Shown in pieces: positions 17,819 through 26,456 of a DNA stretch of 64,000 nucleotides. The stretch is taken from positions 51,616 to 115,615 of the forward strand of contig NZ_QLSV01000013.1 of the NCBI RefSeq assembly GCF_003268815.1. The letters are read 5' to 3'. A model generated the notes under the pieces. It was not told where the DNA came from. It searched no databases and saw only the letters and a list, made by a program, of their open reading frames with translations. Position 1 is the first letter of the stretch. Every line of letters begins with the position of its first letter. The translations under genes were made by a program, and so were the position numbers. The stretch comes from Flavobacterium lacus. GTDB lineage: Bacteria > Bacteroidota > Bacteroidia > Flavobacteriales > Flavobacteriaceae.

Positions 17819-19362
17819 TAAAAATTCTTTGGGTAGATGATGAAATTGATTTACTTAAACCACATATTCTATTTTTAGAAAATAAAAATTATGCCGTGAC
17901 CACTTGCAATAACGGTCGGGATGCGATAGATATATTTGAAGAAAATCAATTTGATATTGTTTTTTTGGATGAAAATATGCCCGGTATGAGTGGTCTGGAA
18001 ACTCTTTCGGAAATGAAGGAAAAAAAATCGGCTGTTCCTGTGATTATGATCACCAAAAGCGAAGAAGAACATATCATGGAAGAAGCCATTGGTTCTAAAA
18101 TTGCTGATTATTTGATAAAACCGGTGAATCCGAATCAAATTTTATTGGCATTAAAGAAAAATCTGGATCATTCAAGGTTAATTTCTGAAAAGACAACCTT
18201 AGATTATCAAAAAGAATTCCGCAAAATAGCGATGGATTTAGCGATGGTTAATACATTTGAAGATTGGACAGAATTGTATAAAAAACTGATCTTTTGGGAA
18301 ATTGAACTAGAAAACATTGAAGACCAAGGCTTAATTTCTATTTTAGAATCACAAAAAGTAGAAGCCAACAATCAATTTGGAAAGTTTATTGAAAAAAATT
18401 ACGAAAAATGGTTTGAAGACAAAGCTCACAAACCGGTTTTATCACACAAATTATTTCGTGAATATGTATTGCCCGAAATTGTAAAAAAAGACAAACCGAT
18501 TCTTTTTGTTGTGATTGACAATTTGCGTTACGATCAATGGAAAGCCTTTGAAAGTGTTGTCAATCTGCATTACAAAGCAGAAAAAGAATTGGCCTATTAC
18601 GCTATGCTTCCTACCGCTACTCAATATGCCAGAAATGCTATTTTTTCCGGATTAACACCGCTAGAAATGGAAAAACAATTTCCGCAATATTGGCGAAATG
18701 ATGTTGAAGATGGTGGAAAAAATTTATATGAAGGTGAATTTTTAGAAGCTCAATTAAAACGGTTAGGCTTACACATTAAAAGTGAATATTATAAAATCAC
18801 CAACTTTAGAGATGGTAAAAAATTAGTTGATAACTTCAAGGGTTTAAAAAACAACGATTTAACTACAATTGTTTACAATTTTGTGGACATGCTTTCGCAT
18901 GCCAAAACCGAAATGGAAGTAGTGAAAGAATTGGCTTCCAATGACAAAGCGTATCGCTCATTAACGTTGAGTTGGTTCAAGAATTCACCGTTGTTAGAAA
19001 TGATTCAGATGGCTCAACAAATGGGTTTCAAACTTATTTTGACCACCGATCACGGAACTATAAATGTGAAAAATCCGTCGAAAGTAATTGGCGATAAAAA
19101 CACTAGTTTAAACCTTCGCTACAAAACGGGAAGAAGTTTGACTTACGAAGACAAAGATGTATATGTAGCCAAAGACCCAAAAAAAATCGGACTTCCTACC
19201 ATAAATATGAGTAGTTCTTTTATTTTTGCTAAAAATGATTTGTTTCTGGCCTATGTAAATAACTATAATCATTACGTGAGTTATTATCGAAACTCTTATC
19301 AACATGGCGGGATTTCGTTGGAGGAAATGATTGTGCCGTTTATTGTGTTTAATCCTAGGTAA
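17809..19362 (+). CDS. porX: PorX, T9SS two-component response regulator
   Basis: A 517-residue response regulator with an N-terminal receiver domain and a C-terminal PglZ domain of the alkaline-phosphatase superfamily. Receiver motifs: LWVDDE, phosphoacceptor D54 in VFLDENMPG, and the conserved Lys in YLIKPVNP. The PglZ part contains VVIDNLRYDQW, TATQYARNAIFSGLTP and LTTDHGTINVKNPSKV, matching the metal-binding phosphodiesterase of PorX. In Porphyromonas gingivalis PorX works with PorY to control T9SS genes. I chose the ATG at 17809 because MDKIKILWVDDE is the normal receiver start; an in-frame extension to 17776 lacks similarity. tsaE lies about 200 bp downstream. Confidence 0.95.
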   Translation: MDKIKILWVDDEIDLLKPHILFLENKNYAVTTCNNGRDAIDIFEENQFDIVFLDENMPGMSGLETLSEMKEKKSAVPVIMITKSEEEHIMEEAIGSKIADYLIKPVNPNQILLALKKNLDHSRLISEKTTLDYQKEFRKIAMDLAMVNTFEDWTELYKKLIFWEIELENIEDQGLISILESQKVEANNQFGKFIEKNYEKWFEDKAHKPVLSHKLFREYVLPEIVKKDKPILFVVIDNLRYDQWKAFESVVNLHYKAEKELAYYAMLPTATQYARNAIFSGLTPLEMEKQFPQYWRNDVEDGGKNLYEGEFLEAQLKRLGLHIKSEYYKITNFRDGKKLVDNFKGLKNNDLTTIVYNFVDMLSHAKTEMEVVKELASNDKAYRSLTLSWFKNSPLLEMIQMAQQMGFKLILTTDHGTINVKNPSKVIGDKNTSLNLRYKTGRSLTYEDKDVYVAKDPKKIGLPTINMSSSFIFAKNDLFLAYVNNYNHYVSYYRNSYQHGGISLEEMIVPFIVFNPR

Positions 19363-19567
19363 GAACTGTTGTTGGTTGTTGGTTGTCGGTTGAAAACTCT
19401 AATTTAGTAGTTATAAACCTGTGGAAATCTACTTTATCTGATGAAATCCGTGTGCCATTTCCTCACCCCAGCTCCTCTCCAAATAAGAAGCGAGCCGAAA
19501 CGCATAAAATTTGCTAATTTTGCAATTTGAATCAAATTCTGTGTACCACTAAAAGTGAAAAACTAAA

Positions 19568-19972
19568 ATGCAATACCAGTTCAATTTAAGCGAAATAGAA
19601 TCCATCGCTCAAAAAATAATAAATTCAAACCCCGAAAAAGTAATCCTTTTTAACGGGCAAATGGGTGCCGGAAAAACAACCCTTGTCAAGGCGTTAGCCA
19701 AGGCATTAGGTGTTAAAAATCCAACCTCCAGCCCTACTTTTTCTTTAGTTAACGAATATGAAACTAATGAAGGTTTAGTTTATCACTTCGATATGTATCG
19801 TCTAAAAAATGAGCTAGAAGCCCTTGATTTCGGTATCGAAGATTACCTCTATTCTGGTCATTGGTGTTTTATCGAATGGGCGGAAAAAATTCCGACTCTA
19901 ATTCCGGAAAAAAATAGTGTCATTACTATCGAAATTTTAGAAAACGGTGATCGTACACTAATTATAAATTAA
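19568..19972 (+). CDS. tsaE: tRNA t6A37 synthesis ATPase TsaE
   Basis: A 134-residue P-loop ATPase that assists TsaB/TsaD in threonylcarbamoylation of tRNA A37. The Walker A is NGQMGAGKTTLVKALAK (about residues 30-46), followed by SSPTFSLVNEYET, the YHFDMYRL motif and FIEWAEKIP, all diagnostic of TsaE/YjeE. A TAATTTTG box at 19515-19522 could be the -7 element. The 205-bp gap after porX contains only ttggttgt-type near-repeats and no other gene. Confidence 0.93.
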   Translation: MQYQFNLSEIESIAQKIINSNPEKVILFNGQMGAGKTTLVKALAKALGVKNPTSSPTFSLVNEYETNEGLVYHFDMYRLKNELEALDFGIEDYLYSGHWCFIEWAEKIPTLIPEKNSVITIEILENGDRTLIIN

Positions 19973-20086
19973 TTTATAGTTCAACTCAACCTGAAACTTG
20001 AAACCTGAAACTTTTCAGAAAAAAAATATCTCTTTCAAATTCCAAAATAATTCATAACTTAGACACTTATTTTTACAATTTGATTT

Positions 20087-21280
20087 ATGCCTATCACTCC
20101 TTTCTCCAAACAGCAATTACTTCCACAGGAAGAAAAATTGGAAATTGCCCGACATAAAAGCGAATTATTTATCGGAATTCCCAAAGAAACTTCCTATCAG
20201 GAACGTAGAATTTGCCTGACACCGGATGCTGTCAATTCGCTTGTTTCGCATGGACATCGGGTAATGTTGGAAGCGGGAGCAGGAGAAAGTGCGAGTTATT
20301 CTGACAAAGAATACTCGGATGCCGGTGCAGAAATCACGCAAGATCCTAAAAAGGTGTTCAGTTGTCCGATGATTCTAAAAGTAGAACCGCCAACTTCTGC
20401 CGAAATCGAAATGATCAATCCTAACACAATTGTAATTTCTGCCATTCAACTAAAAACACGTAAAAAAGAATATTTCGAAAAATTAGCTAAGAAAAAGATC
20501 ACCGCTTTTGCTTTTGAATTCATCAAAGATGACGATGGTTCCTACCCTGCCGTGAAATCGTTAAGCGAAATTGCCGGAACCGCTTCCATCCTAATTGCAG
20601 CCGAATTGATGATAAACAACCAATTTGGCAAAGGCTTACTTTTTGGAAATATTACCGGAGTAGCCCCAACCGAAGTTGTAATTATTGGTGCAGGAACTGT
20701 GGGCGAATTTGCTGCTAAAACTGCTCTTGGATTGGGTTCCAATGTAAAAGTTTTCGATAATTCGATCACAAAACTTCGTCGTTTACAAAACAATTTAAAA
20801 CATCCCATTTTTACCTCAACCATTCAACCAAAAGGATTATTAAAAGCATTACGTCGTTGCGATGTAGCCATTGGAGCCATGCGTGGACAAAACCGCACGC
20901 CTGTTGTAGTAACAGAAACCATGGTAGAACACATGAAAAAGGGTGCTGTAATTGTAGATGTAAGCATTGATACCGGCGGTTGTTTTGAAACTTCCGAAAT
21001 CACAACACACGAAAAACCGACGTTCATCAAAAACAACGTTATTCATTATTGTGTGCCGAATATTCCATCACGTTATTCTAAAACAGCTTCGTTGTCAATT
21101 AGTAATATTTTAACGCCATATCTCATTCAAATTGCGGAAGATGGCGGTGTTGAAAGTGCCATTCGGTGCAATCGCGGACTTAAAAACGGACTCTATTTTT
21201 ACCACGGTATTCTAACCAACAAATCCATTGGCGATTGGTTTGATTTACCCAACAGTGATATTAATTTGATTGTGTTTTAG
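20087..21280 (+). CDS. ald: Alanine dehydrogenase
   Basis: A 397-residue NAD-dependent enzyme interconverting L-alanine and pyruvate plus ammonia. The N-terminal lobe begins about residue 28 with FIGIPKETSYQERRICLTPD. The NAD-binding lobe carries VVIIGAGTVGEFAAKTALGLG near residue 205. GAVIVDVSIDTGGCFETSE and HYCVPNIPSRYSKTASLSIS are the usual C-terminal family motifs. The first ~25 residues extend beyond the core, a known feature of flavobacterial members. It stands alone between tsaE and a DUF4258 gene on the same strand. Confidence 0.9.
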   Translation: MPITPFSKQQLLPQEEKLEIARHKSELFIGIPKETSYQERRICLTPDAVNSLVSHGHRVMLEAGAGESASYSDKEYSDAGAEITQDPKKVFSCPMILKVEPPTSAEIEMINPNTIVISAIQLKTRKKEYFEKLAKKKITAFAFEFIKDDDGSYPAVKSLSEIAGTASILIAAELMINNQFGKGLLFGNITGVAPTEVVIIGAGTVGEFAAKTALGLGSNVKVFDNSITKLRRLQNNLKHPIFTSTIQPKGLLKALRRCDVAIGAMRGQNRTPVVVTETMVEHMKKGAVIVDVSIDTGGCFETSEITTHEKPTFIKNNVIHYCVPNIPSRYSKTASLSISNILTPYLIQIAEDGGVESAIRCNRGLKNGLYFYHGILTNKSIGDWFDLPNSDINLIVF

Positions 21281-21300
21281 CGAATTAGTTCGTACTTTTG
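21270..21300 (+). promoter_or_regulatory. Promoter for the DUF4258/GNAT genes
   Basis: TTG (21270-21272) and TACTTTTG (21293-21300) are separated by 20 bases and match the Bacteroidota sigma-A pattern. The -33 part overlaps the last codons of ald; the downstream ATG is 18 bases after the -7 box. Confidence 0.55.
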
Positions 21301-21318
21301 TAGCCTTAAAATATAGTA

Positions 21319-21702
21319 ATGAAATTCTATCAACGTCTTGCTTTTTTCTTATTCGGTTTATTAATTGGAGTTATTTTTCTTGTCTACTTTTTAGGAGCAA
21401 AAGCTGAATCAAGGGGTGTAACATTTTGTTATTTACCCAACTGTCGAGTATTGAAAGACATCCGAACTAAACCATTTCATTATTCCGAAGAAGCCTCAAT
21501 TGTAATGGCAGAAGCATGGATTGATACCGTAGACATCAAAAATACCTTAACGCACGGCGATATCGATTTTAGTCTAAGCAACGTAAAAGAAGGAGCCGCT
21601 AAATTATATGTCATTGAAGGACAAACAGTCAATCAAGTTCCAATTACCTTAGAAGTGCTGAACTTTGACAAAAAAGTCGTTTTAAAATCCATCAAAAAGT
21701 AG
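21319..21702 (+). CDS. DUF4258-like single-pass membrane protein
   Basis: A 127-residue protein with an N-terminal membrane anchor (FFLFGLLIGVIFLVYFLGA). A periplasmic part follows: GVTFCYLPNCRVLKDIRTK with two cysteines, and NTLTHGDIDFSLSNVKEGAA in the middle. The arrangement resembles flavobacterial proteins assigned to DUF4258, whose function is not known. It has its own promoter-like sequence and is followed 4 bp later by a GNAT gene, so the two are probably co-transcribed. Confidence 0.65.
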   Translation: MKFYQRLAFFLFGLLIGVIFLVYFLGAKAESRGVTFCYLPNCRVLKDIRTKPFHYSEEASIVMAEAWIDTVDIKNTLTHGDIDFSLSNVKEGAAKLYVIEGQTVNQVPITLEVLNFDKKVVLKSIKK

Positions 21703-21706
21703 CAGC

Positions 21707-22141
21707 ATGAACTGCCACGTTCGCCACGCAACCGTAACCGATTTTGAGACTGTTTATCATTTTATTAACGAGTTGGAAGACTTTGTTTTTCCCAGAGAAC
21801 AACAGCACGAAATCTTTCTTGAGAATCTTGCAAACCTCAAACACATTTTTTTAATTGCAGAAATCAATAAAAATCCAGTTGGTTTTCTGAGTTGTCATGT
21901 TCAAAACCTCATTCATCATGGCGGTTTGGTGGGCGAGATTCAAGAAATGTTTGTTGATGCCAACTATAGAAGTCATGGTATTGGGAAACAATTACTGGAT
22001 GAATTAAAAATCATCGCCAAGAAAAGGAATTTTCTTCAAATTGAAGTCACTTCCGGATTTAAACGCGGAAAAGCGCATGTCTTTTATGAACGGGAAGGAT
22101 TTCCAAATACGCACAAGAAATTTGTTTTTAAAATTTCATAA
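21707..22141 (+). CDS. GNAT-family N-acetyltransferase
   Basis: A 144-residue single GNAT domain. The acetyl-CoA-binding motif A reads EIQEMFVDANYRSHGIGKQL (R/Q-x-x-G-x-G/A form), preceded by the beta strand PVGFLSCHVQNL and followed by the motif-B-like HVFYEREGF. The substrate is unknown. It begins 4 bp after the DUF4258-like gene and ends 46 bp before the second LRR gene. Confidence 0.85.
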   Translation: MNCHVRHATVTDFETVYHFINELEDFVFPREQQHEIFLENLANLKHIFLIAEINKNPVGFLSCHVQNLIHHGGLVGEIQEMFVDANYRSHGIGKQLLDELKIIAKKRNFLQIEVTSGFKRGKAHVFYEREGFPNTHKKFVFKIS

Positions 22142-22187
22142 TCTTACTTGTCACTATTTTTTACATTTACATAAAAATCGATTTTTT

Positions 22188-23405
22188 ATGATTCAAAAGA
22201 AATACGCTATACTATTTTTATCATTCATCAGTATAACTACAACTGCACAAGACATTTCGTTCACGGATACTCAATTTGAAGCTAAACTTTTGGAAGCTTC
22301 TCCGTTGAATACTATTGCGTTAGATGAAAACAATAATTCAATTCAAATTGATAGCAATAACGACGGAATTATTCAAGTCAATGAAGCCTTGCAGGTTATC
22401 AAATTAAATGTCTTTAATAGTGATATTTCTTCCTTAGATGGAATTGAGTTTTTTACGAATATGATCGATCTAATATGTGCAATGAATAACTTAGAATCAG
22501 TAGTACTTCCAGAACTACCCAATTTAAATCATTTGCAATGTCAATTAAATCAATTGGAAGTATTGGATCTCTCGCTCACAGAAAACCTACTATCGCTGGA
22601 TGCCGAAATGAATAATCTACACACAATTACTTTTCATCCCAATTCACAGTTGTATTCAATTAATCTTAGATATAATAACTTTGTAGCATTTGATTCAAGT
22701 GGTTTATCACAATTAGCTATATTGATTGTTAATCATAACTCTTTGGAACAATTAAATGTGAGTGAATCAATAAATTTAATTAATTTGCTTTGTGAACATA
22801 ACAATTTAACTAGTTTAAATTTAGCAGGATGCCCGAATTTAGCAGGTATAATATGTAATAACAATCAACTTACAAACTTAGAAATAAACGAATTACCTAA
22901 CTTGCTTGCGTTGGAGTGTCAAAACAATCAATTGGTTCAAGTGGACGTAAGTGACTCACCATTATTGGAATATGTTTATTTAGAAAACAATAATTTGGTG
23001 GAATTGAATCTTAAAAACGGAGCAAATGAATCAGCCTCTTTCAGTGGAAACCCAAATTTAAGCTACATCTGTTGTGATGAAGCAGAAATTGAATCAATCG
23101 AACTTTTATTGATTGATTGGGAGATTCCAAATTGTACGGTTGATTCGAATTGCACTTTAAATACGAGCGATTTCGTTTTGAACAATCGCTTTGTAATTTC
23201 GCCAAATCCTGTTGAAAATGCTTTTTCCATCTATACTGACAAAACTGTTTTGAGTGTTTCTTTATACGATTTGAATGGAAGATTAATTGAAACCTATCCA
23301 TCCAAACAAAGCAATTCGTATGAGTTGAATGTAGACAGTGGTATTTATCTTGTAAAAGTGATTACAACGGATTCTATAGTAACACAAAAGATTTTGAAAG
23401 AATAA
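22188..23405 (+). CDS. Secreted LRR protein with T9SS type A sorting domain, second paralogue
   Basis: A 405-residue exported protein starting MIQKKYAILFLSFISITTTAQ (signal peptide). A longer in-frame extension to 22041 overlaps the GNAT gene and has no signal peptide. It follows the same plan as the protein at 6031-8886: FTDTQFEAKLLEASPLNTIA, an EF-hand-like loop (QIDSNNDGIIQVNEA), then about ten diverged leucine-rich repeats, a CCDEAEIESIELLL segment, and a C-terminal sorting domain (NRFVISPNPVENAFSIY to KILKE). Likely a surface-anchored binding protein. Repeats here are older and shorter in number than in its paralogue. Confidence 0.88.
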   Translation: MIQKKYAILFLSFISITTTAQDISFTDTQFEAKLLEASPLNTIALDENNNSIQIDSNNDGIIQVNEALQVIKLNVFNSDISSLDGIEFFTNMIDLICAMNNLESVVLPELPNLNHLQCQLNQLEVLDLSLTENLLSLDAEMNNLHTITFHPNSQLYSINLRYNNFVAFDSSGLSQLAILIVNHNSLEQLNVSESINLINLLCEHNNLTSLNLAGCPNLAGIICNNNQLTNLEINELPNLLALECQNNQLVQVDVSDSPLLEYVYLENNNLVELNLKNGANESASFSGNPNLSYICCDEAEIESIELLLIDWEIPNCTVDSNCTLNTSDFVLNNRFVISPNPVENAFSIYTDKTVLSVSLYDLNGRLIETYPSKQSNSYELNVDSGIYLVKVITTDSIVTQKILKE

Positions 23406-23407
23406 GA

Positions 23408-25069
23408 TTAAACTAACTTTCTAAAATAATCCTTCAACAACTTATCATTTTCATAAGTCGGTGTAAAGATTTCCAATATTTGAGGAGTATCTGTCTCCAT
23501 AAAAAATGATTTCAACTCTTGCTCCAAGCTTTCAACCGTGCTCGCTTTTCGATACTCAAAACGATACATCGCAGCCAATTGCTCTGCCGTCAAACAATGA
23601 GCCGTTTCAAAATACGTGTGAAACGTTTCGTTTTCTTCGTGACCTGGTAAAATACGGAAGATACCTCCTCCTCCATTATTGATTACGATAATTTTAAAAT
23701 TTTTGGGGATGTAATTGTTCCATAACGCATTGCTGTCGTAAAAGAAACTCACATCGCCGGTAATTAATAAAGTGTCTTTTTCTGAAGCTAATGCTGCTCC
23801 AATGGCAGTTGATGTACTTCCATCGATACCGCTCGTTCCACGATTACAAAAAACCTCCGCCGATTTTGGTAAATCAAACAATTGCATATAGCGAATAGAC
23901 GAACTGTTTCCCACCTGCAAATGAAGGTTTTCAGGTAGTTTATTTACAATTTGCTCAAAGGCTTTAAAATCACAAAAGGATAAATTAGTCATGTAAGCAG
24001 CGTGTTTTTCTTTTCGTACTGCTTTAATTCCCAATCCTACATCTCGGTAGTTACTTTCGATATATTTTGTATAAGGCAAAAATTGATTAAAAAAATCATT
24101 CGGATTCACTTCAAAATGATAGGTCAAACTACCGAATGTGTTATAGGCTCTGTGTCTATCCACATGCCAATGATGTATTGGCTGATAATTTCGCAAGAAT
24201 GATTTAATGCGTTTCGATACAATCATCCCGCCAAATGTGAGGACAATATCCGGTTGAAAATAGTCAAAATCTTCTTTGGAAAAAGGCGTAATAATTGCAT
24301 CGATGTTATTTAAAAATGATTCATCATGCAGGTTTGAGGTCGTTTCTGTCATCACCAAAACAGAAGGATCATTAGCCAAATGCTTTATGATTACTGAATC
24401 AATTTCATTTGGATTGAGTGTTCCAACCAGCACTAATTTTTTTCGGGCCGTATTCCAAATATTCGTGGCTGCGATGACATCTTCAAACGGAATGGTTTTA
24501 TAGACTTTTCCAAAGGTAGAAATCATCGTATCCACTGTTGGAACCGAAATTGTTTCGTACAACGGTTCTTCAAAGGGAGCATTAATGTGAGTTGGTCCCG
24601 ATTTTGAAAAGGCTTTATTAAATGCCTCGTTAATCAGGAAATCATTTTCTTCAGAAGCAGTTTCCGTTAAATTGGCATTGAAATGAGTATGATTGGCCAT
24701 GACATTTTCCTGACGAATGGTTTGTCCGTCACCAATATCCACCATCGTTTTTGGTCTGTCGGCAGAAATAATGACTAACGGAATCATACTGTAAAAAGCT
24801 TCGGCAACAGCCGGATAAAAATTTAAAACAGCCGAACCGGAAGTACAAACAACAACAACCGGTTTGCCAATTTGTTGAGCAATTCCCATTGCAAAAAAAG
24901 CGGCACAACGTTCATCTGCAATACTGTAGCAAGTGAAATACGGATTGGCCGTAAAACCTATCGTTAAGGGTGCATTTCTTGAACCTGGGGCAATAACAAT
25001 ATGTTGAATACCTTTAGCATGACATATTTCGATGATACTTTGGGCTAACGCTATTTTGGGATAAATCAT
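23408..25069 (-). CDS. menD: 2-succinyl-5-enolpyruvyl-6-hydroxy-3-cyclohexene-1-carboxylate synthase
   Basis: A 553-residue thiamine-diphosphate enzyme that joins 2-oxoglutarate to isochorismate in menaquinone synthesis. The start MIYPKIALAQSIIEI leads to GIQHIVIAPGSRNAPLTIG, a MenD signature. The ThDP site is RGTSGIDGSTSTAIGAALA, followed by GDVSFFYDSNALWNN and INNGGGGIFRILPG. The longer frame to 25117 has no similarity upstream. Menaquinone is the usual respiratory quinone in this group. No other men gene is adjacent. It converges with the LRR gene with a 2-bp gap. Confidence 0.95.
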   Translation of the reverse strand: MIYPKIALAQSIIEICHAKGIQHIVIAPGSRNAPLTIGFTANPYFTCYSIADERCAAFFAMGIAQQIGKPVVVVCTSGSAVLNFYPAVAEAFYSMIPLVIISADRPKTMVDIGDGQTIRQENVMANHTHFNANLTETASEENDFLINEAFNKAFSKSGPTHINAPFEEPLYETISVPTVDTMISTFGKVYKTIPFEDVIAATNIWNTARKKLVLVGTLNPNEIDSVIIKHLANDPSVLVMTETTSNLHDESFLNNIDAIITPFSKEDFDYFQPDIVLTFGGMIVSKRIKSFLRNYQPIHHWHVDRHRAYNTFGSLTYHFEVNPNDFFNQFLPYTKYIESNYRDVGLGIKAVRKEKHAAYMTNLSFCDFKAFEQIVNKLPENLHLQVGNSSSIRYMQLFDLPKSAEVFCNRGTSGIDGSTSTAIGAALASEKDTLLITGDVSFFYDSNALWNNYIPKNFKIIVINNGGGGIFRILPGHEENETFHTYFETAHCLTAEQLAAMYRFEYRKASTVESLEQELKSFFMETDTPQILEIFTPTYENDKLLKDYFRKLV

Positions 25070-25148
25070 TTCGTTTGCATGAAATTTAATTGCAACAAAA
25101 ACATGATGAAGCAACAAACAAAGTTATTATTTTAACATTGAAAAAAGC

Positions 25149-25180
25149 TTGTTACAACGATTAAAGTTTTGTTATATTTG
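25149..25180 (+). promoter_or_regulatory. Promoter for the GNAT gene
   Basis: TTG (25149-25151), 21 bases, then TATATTTG (25173-25180): an excellent match to the Bacteroidota pattern. The ATG of the GNAT gene is 18 bases beyond. Confidence 0.6.
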
Positions 25181-25197
25181 AAAATACTTTTCAACAA

Positions 25198-25722
25198 ATG
25201 ACAATTCAAATCCGACCATATAATAAAAGCGATGTTTCAGGTATCTTGGACATCATTAACGATAACATTTTACATTCTACTTCGCTGTATGATTATGCAC
25301 CAAGAAGTCTAGCTAAACAGTCTGATTTATTGAAAGATAAAACAGCCAAAAACTTTCCTGTTATTGTGGCAGAAATGGATGGAAAAATTGCCGGTTTTGG
25401 TATGTATGGCGAATTTCGCTTTCGCGAGGCGTATCGGTTTACGGTGGAACATTCGGTCTATGTTTCTACTGATTTTAAAGGAAAAGGCATTGGTGGAAAA
25501 TTACTTCAATCGTTAATCGAATTAGCCAAAAAACAAGGATTGCATACGATGATCGGTGTAATTGATGCTGAAAATACCCAGAGTATTTTATTTCACGAAA
25601 AGTATGGATTTAAAAATGTGGGAATTATTAAAGAATCCGGATTTAAGTTTAATCGTTGGTTGGATTCTGTTTTTATGCAGTTAATTTTGGAAGAAAATGC
25701 ATTAATGAAGAACACAGATTAA
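25198..25722 (+). CDS. GNAT acetyltransferase, phosphinothricin/methionine-sulfoximine type
   Basis: A 174-residue single-domain acetyltransferase. It begins MTIQIRPYNKSDVSGILDII and contains HSVYVSTDFKGKGIGGKLLQ, the acetyl-CoA site. The HEKYGFKNVG and KFNRWLDSVFMQLIL ends are characteristic of the PAT/bar branch, which acetylates amino-acid-like amines. The true substrate is not known. Its stop codon lies within the left arm of a perfect hairpin (25710-25772). Confidence 0.85.
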   Translation: MTIQIRPYNKSDVSGILDIINDNILHSTSLYDYAPRSLAKQSDLLKDKTAKNFPVIVAEMDGKIAGFGMYGEFRFREAYRFTVEHSVYVSTDFKGKGIGGKLLQSLIELAKKQGLHTMIGVIDAENTQSILFHEKYGFKNVGIIKESGFKFNRWLDSVFMQLILEENALMKNTD

Positions 25723-25772
25723 AGAAATCTATAAAATTTTAAAAATTTATCTGATTTTACTAATCTGTGTTC
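25710..25772. repeat. Inverted repeat over the GNAT stop codon
   Basis: Arms gaacacagatta (25710-25721) and taatctgtgttc (25761-25772) are perfect 12-bp complements around a 39-base AT-rich loop. It includes the last codons of the GNAT gene. There is no T tail directly after it, so it may be a dispersed repeat rather than a terminator. Confidence 0.55.
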
Positions 25773-25800
25773 CTACTAAATTTAGTTAATAAAAGTGAAT

Positions 25801-26382
25801 TTAACTTGCTAACCAGTCCAAAATTTCTTTATCTTTTGGACTTGTTCGTGGACTGATTACTTTTTCCAATTCACCTCGTTCATTCAACAAATATTTTTGA
25901 AAGTTCCATTCTACATCGCTATCCTGCAAACCGTTTTGTGCTTTTTGGGTCAAAAATTGATACAACGGATGCATTTCTTTTCCTTTTACCGAAATTTTAC
26001 TCATCATCGGGAAAGTGACGCCGTAATTTTTTTCGCAGAAAGCACCAATTTCTTCATTGGTTCCAGGCTCTTGTTTCATAAAATCATTGGCAGGAAAACC
26101 GATAACTACCAATCCTTTATCCTTGTATTCTTCATATAAGGCTTGAAGATCTTTGTATTGTGGTGTTAATCCGCATTTGGAAGCGGTGTTTACTACGATG
26201 ATTTTTTTTCCTTTCAAGGAAGCAAAATCAAATTCTTTTCCTTCTAAATCTTCTACTTTAAATGTATAAATCGATTGTTTCATAGTGGATTGTGTGGCTG
26301 TATTTTCCTTCTTTGTTTGAGCTTGGTTTTGACAACTTAGCAACATAAAGCAAGAAAAAATGATTAAAAAAGATGATTTCAT
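25801..26382 (-). CDS. Glutathione peroxidase-like lipoprotein
   Basis: A 193-residue thiol peroxidase of the Gpx family. A lipobox (FMLLSCQNQ) near residue 17 predicts a periplasmic, lipid-anchored protein. The catalytic Cys lies in TASKCGLTPQYKDLQ and the catalytic tryptophan in DSDVEWNFQKYLL. The position of the usual FPCNQF resolving Cys reads FPANDF, so the resolving step must differ from Cys-dependent homologues. It probably removes lipid or hydrogen peroxides using thioredoxin. A TTG-N16-TAAATTTG promoter lies upstream. Confidence 0.9.
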   Translation of the reverse strand: MKSSFLIIFSCFMLLSCQNQAQTKKENTATQSTMKQSIYTFKVEDLEGKEFDFASLKGKKIIVVNTASKCGLTPQYKDLQALYEEYKDKGLVVIGFPANDFMKQEPGTNEEIGAFCEKNYGVTFPMMSKISVKGKEMHPLYQFLTQKAQNGLQDSDVEWNFQKYLLNERGELEKVISPRTSPKDKEILDWLAS

Positions 26383-26398
26383 ACTATTAATTTTATTT

Positions 26399-26425
26399 CA
26401 AATTTAAAGTTTTCCCCGTTATCAA
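26399..26425 (-). promoter_or_regulatory. Putative promoter for the peroxidase gene
   Basis: On the reverse strand TTG (26423-26425), 16 bases, then TAAATTTG (26399-26406). Spacing is slightly short, but the -7 box is perfect. Confidence 0.4.
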
Positions 26426-26456
26426 CATCCTAAACAAATCACAAAACGTTGCTAAA

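Noticed and set aside
22041..22187. Extended start for the second LRR protein
   Set aside because: The extension overlaps the GNAT gene in another frame and hides the signal peptide that begins at 22188.
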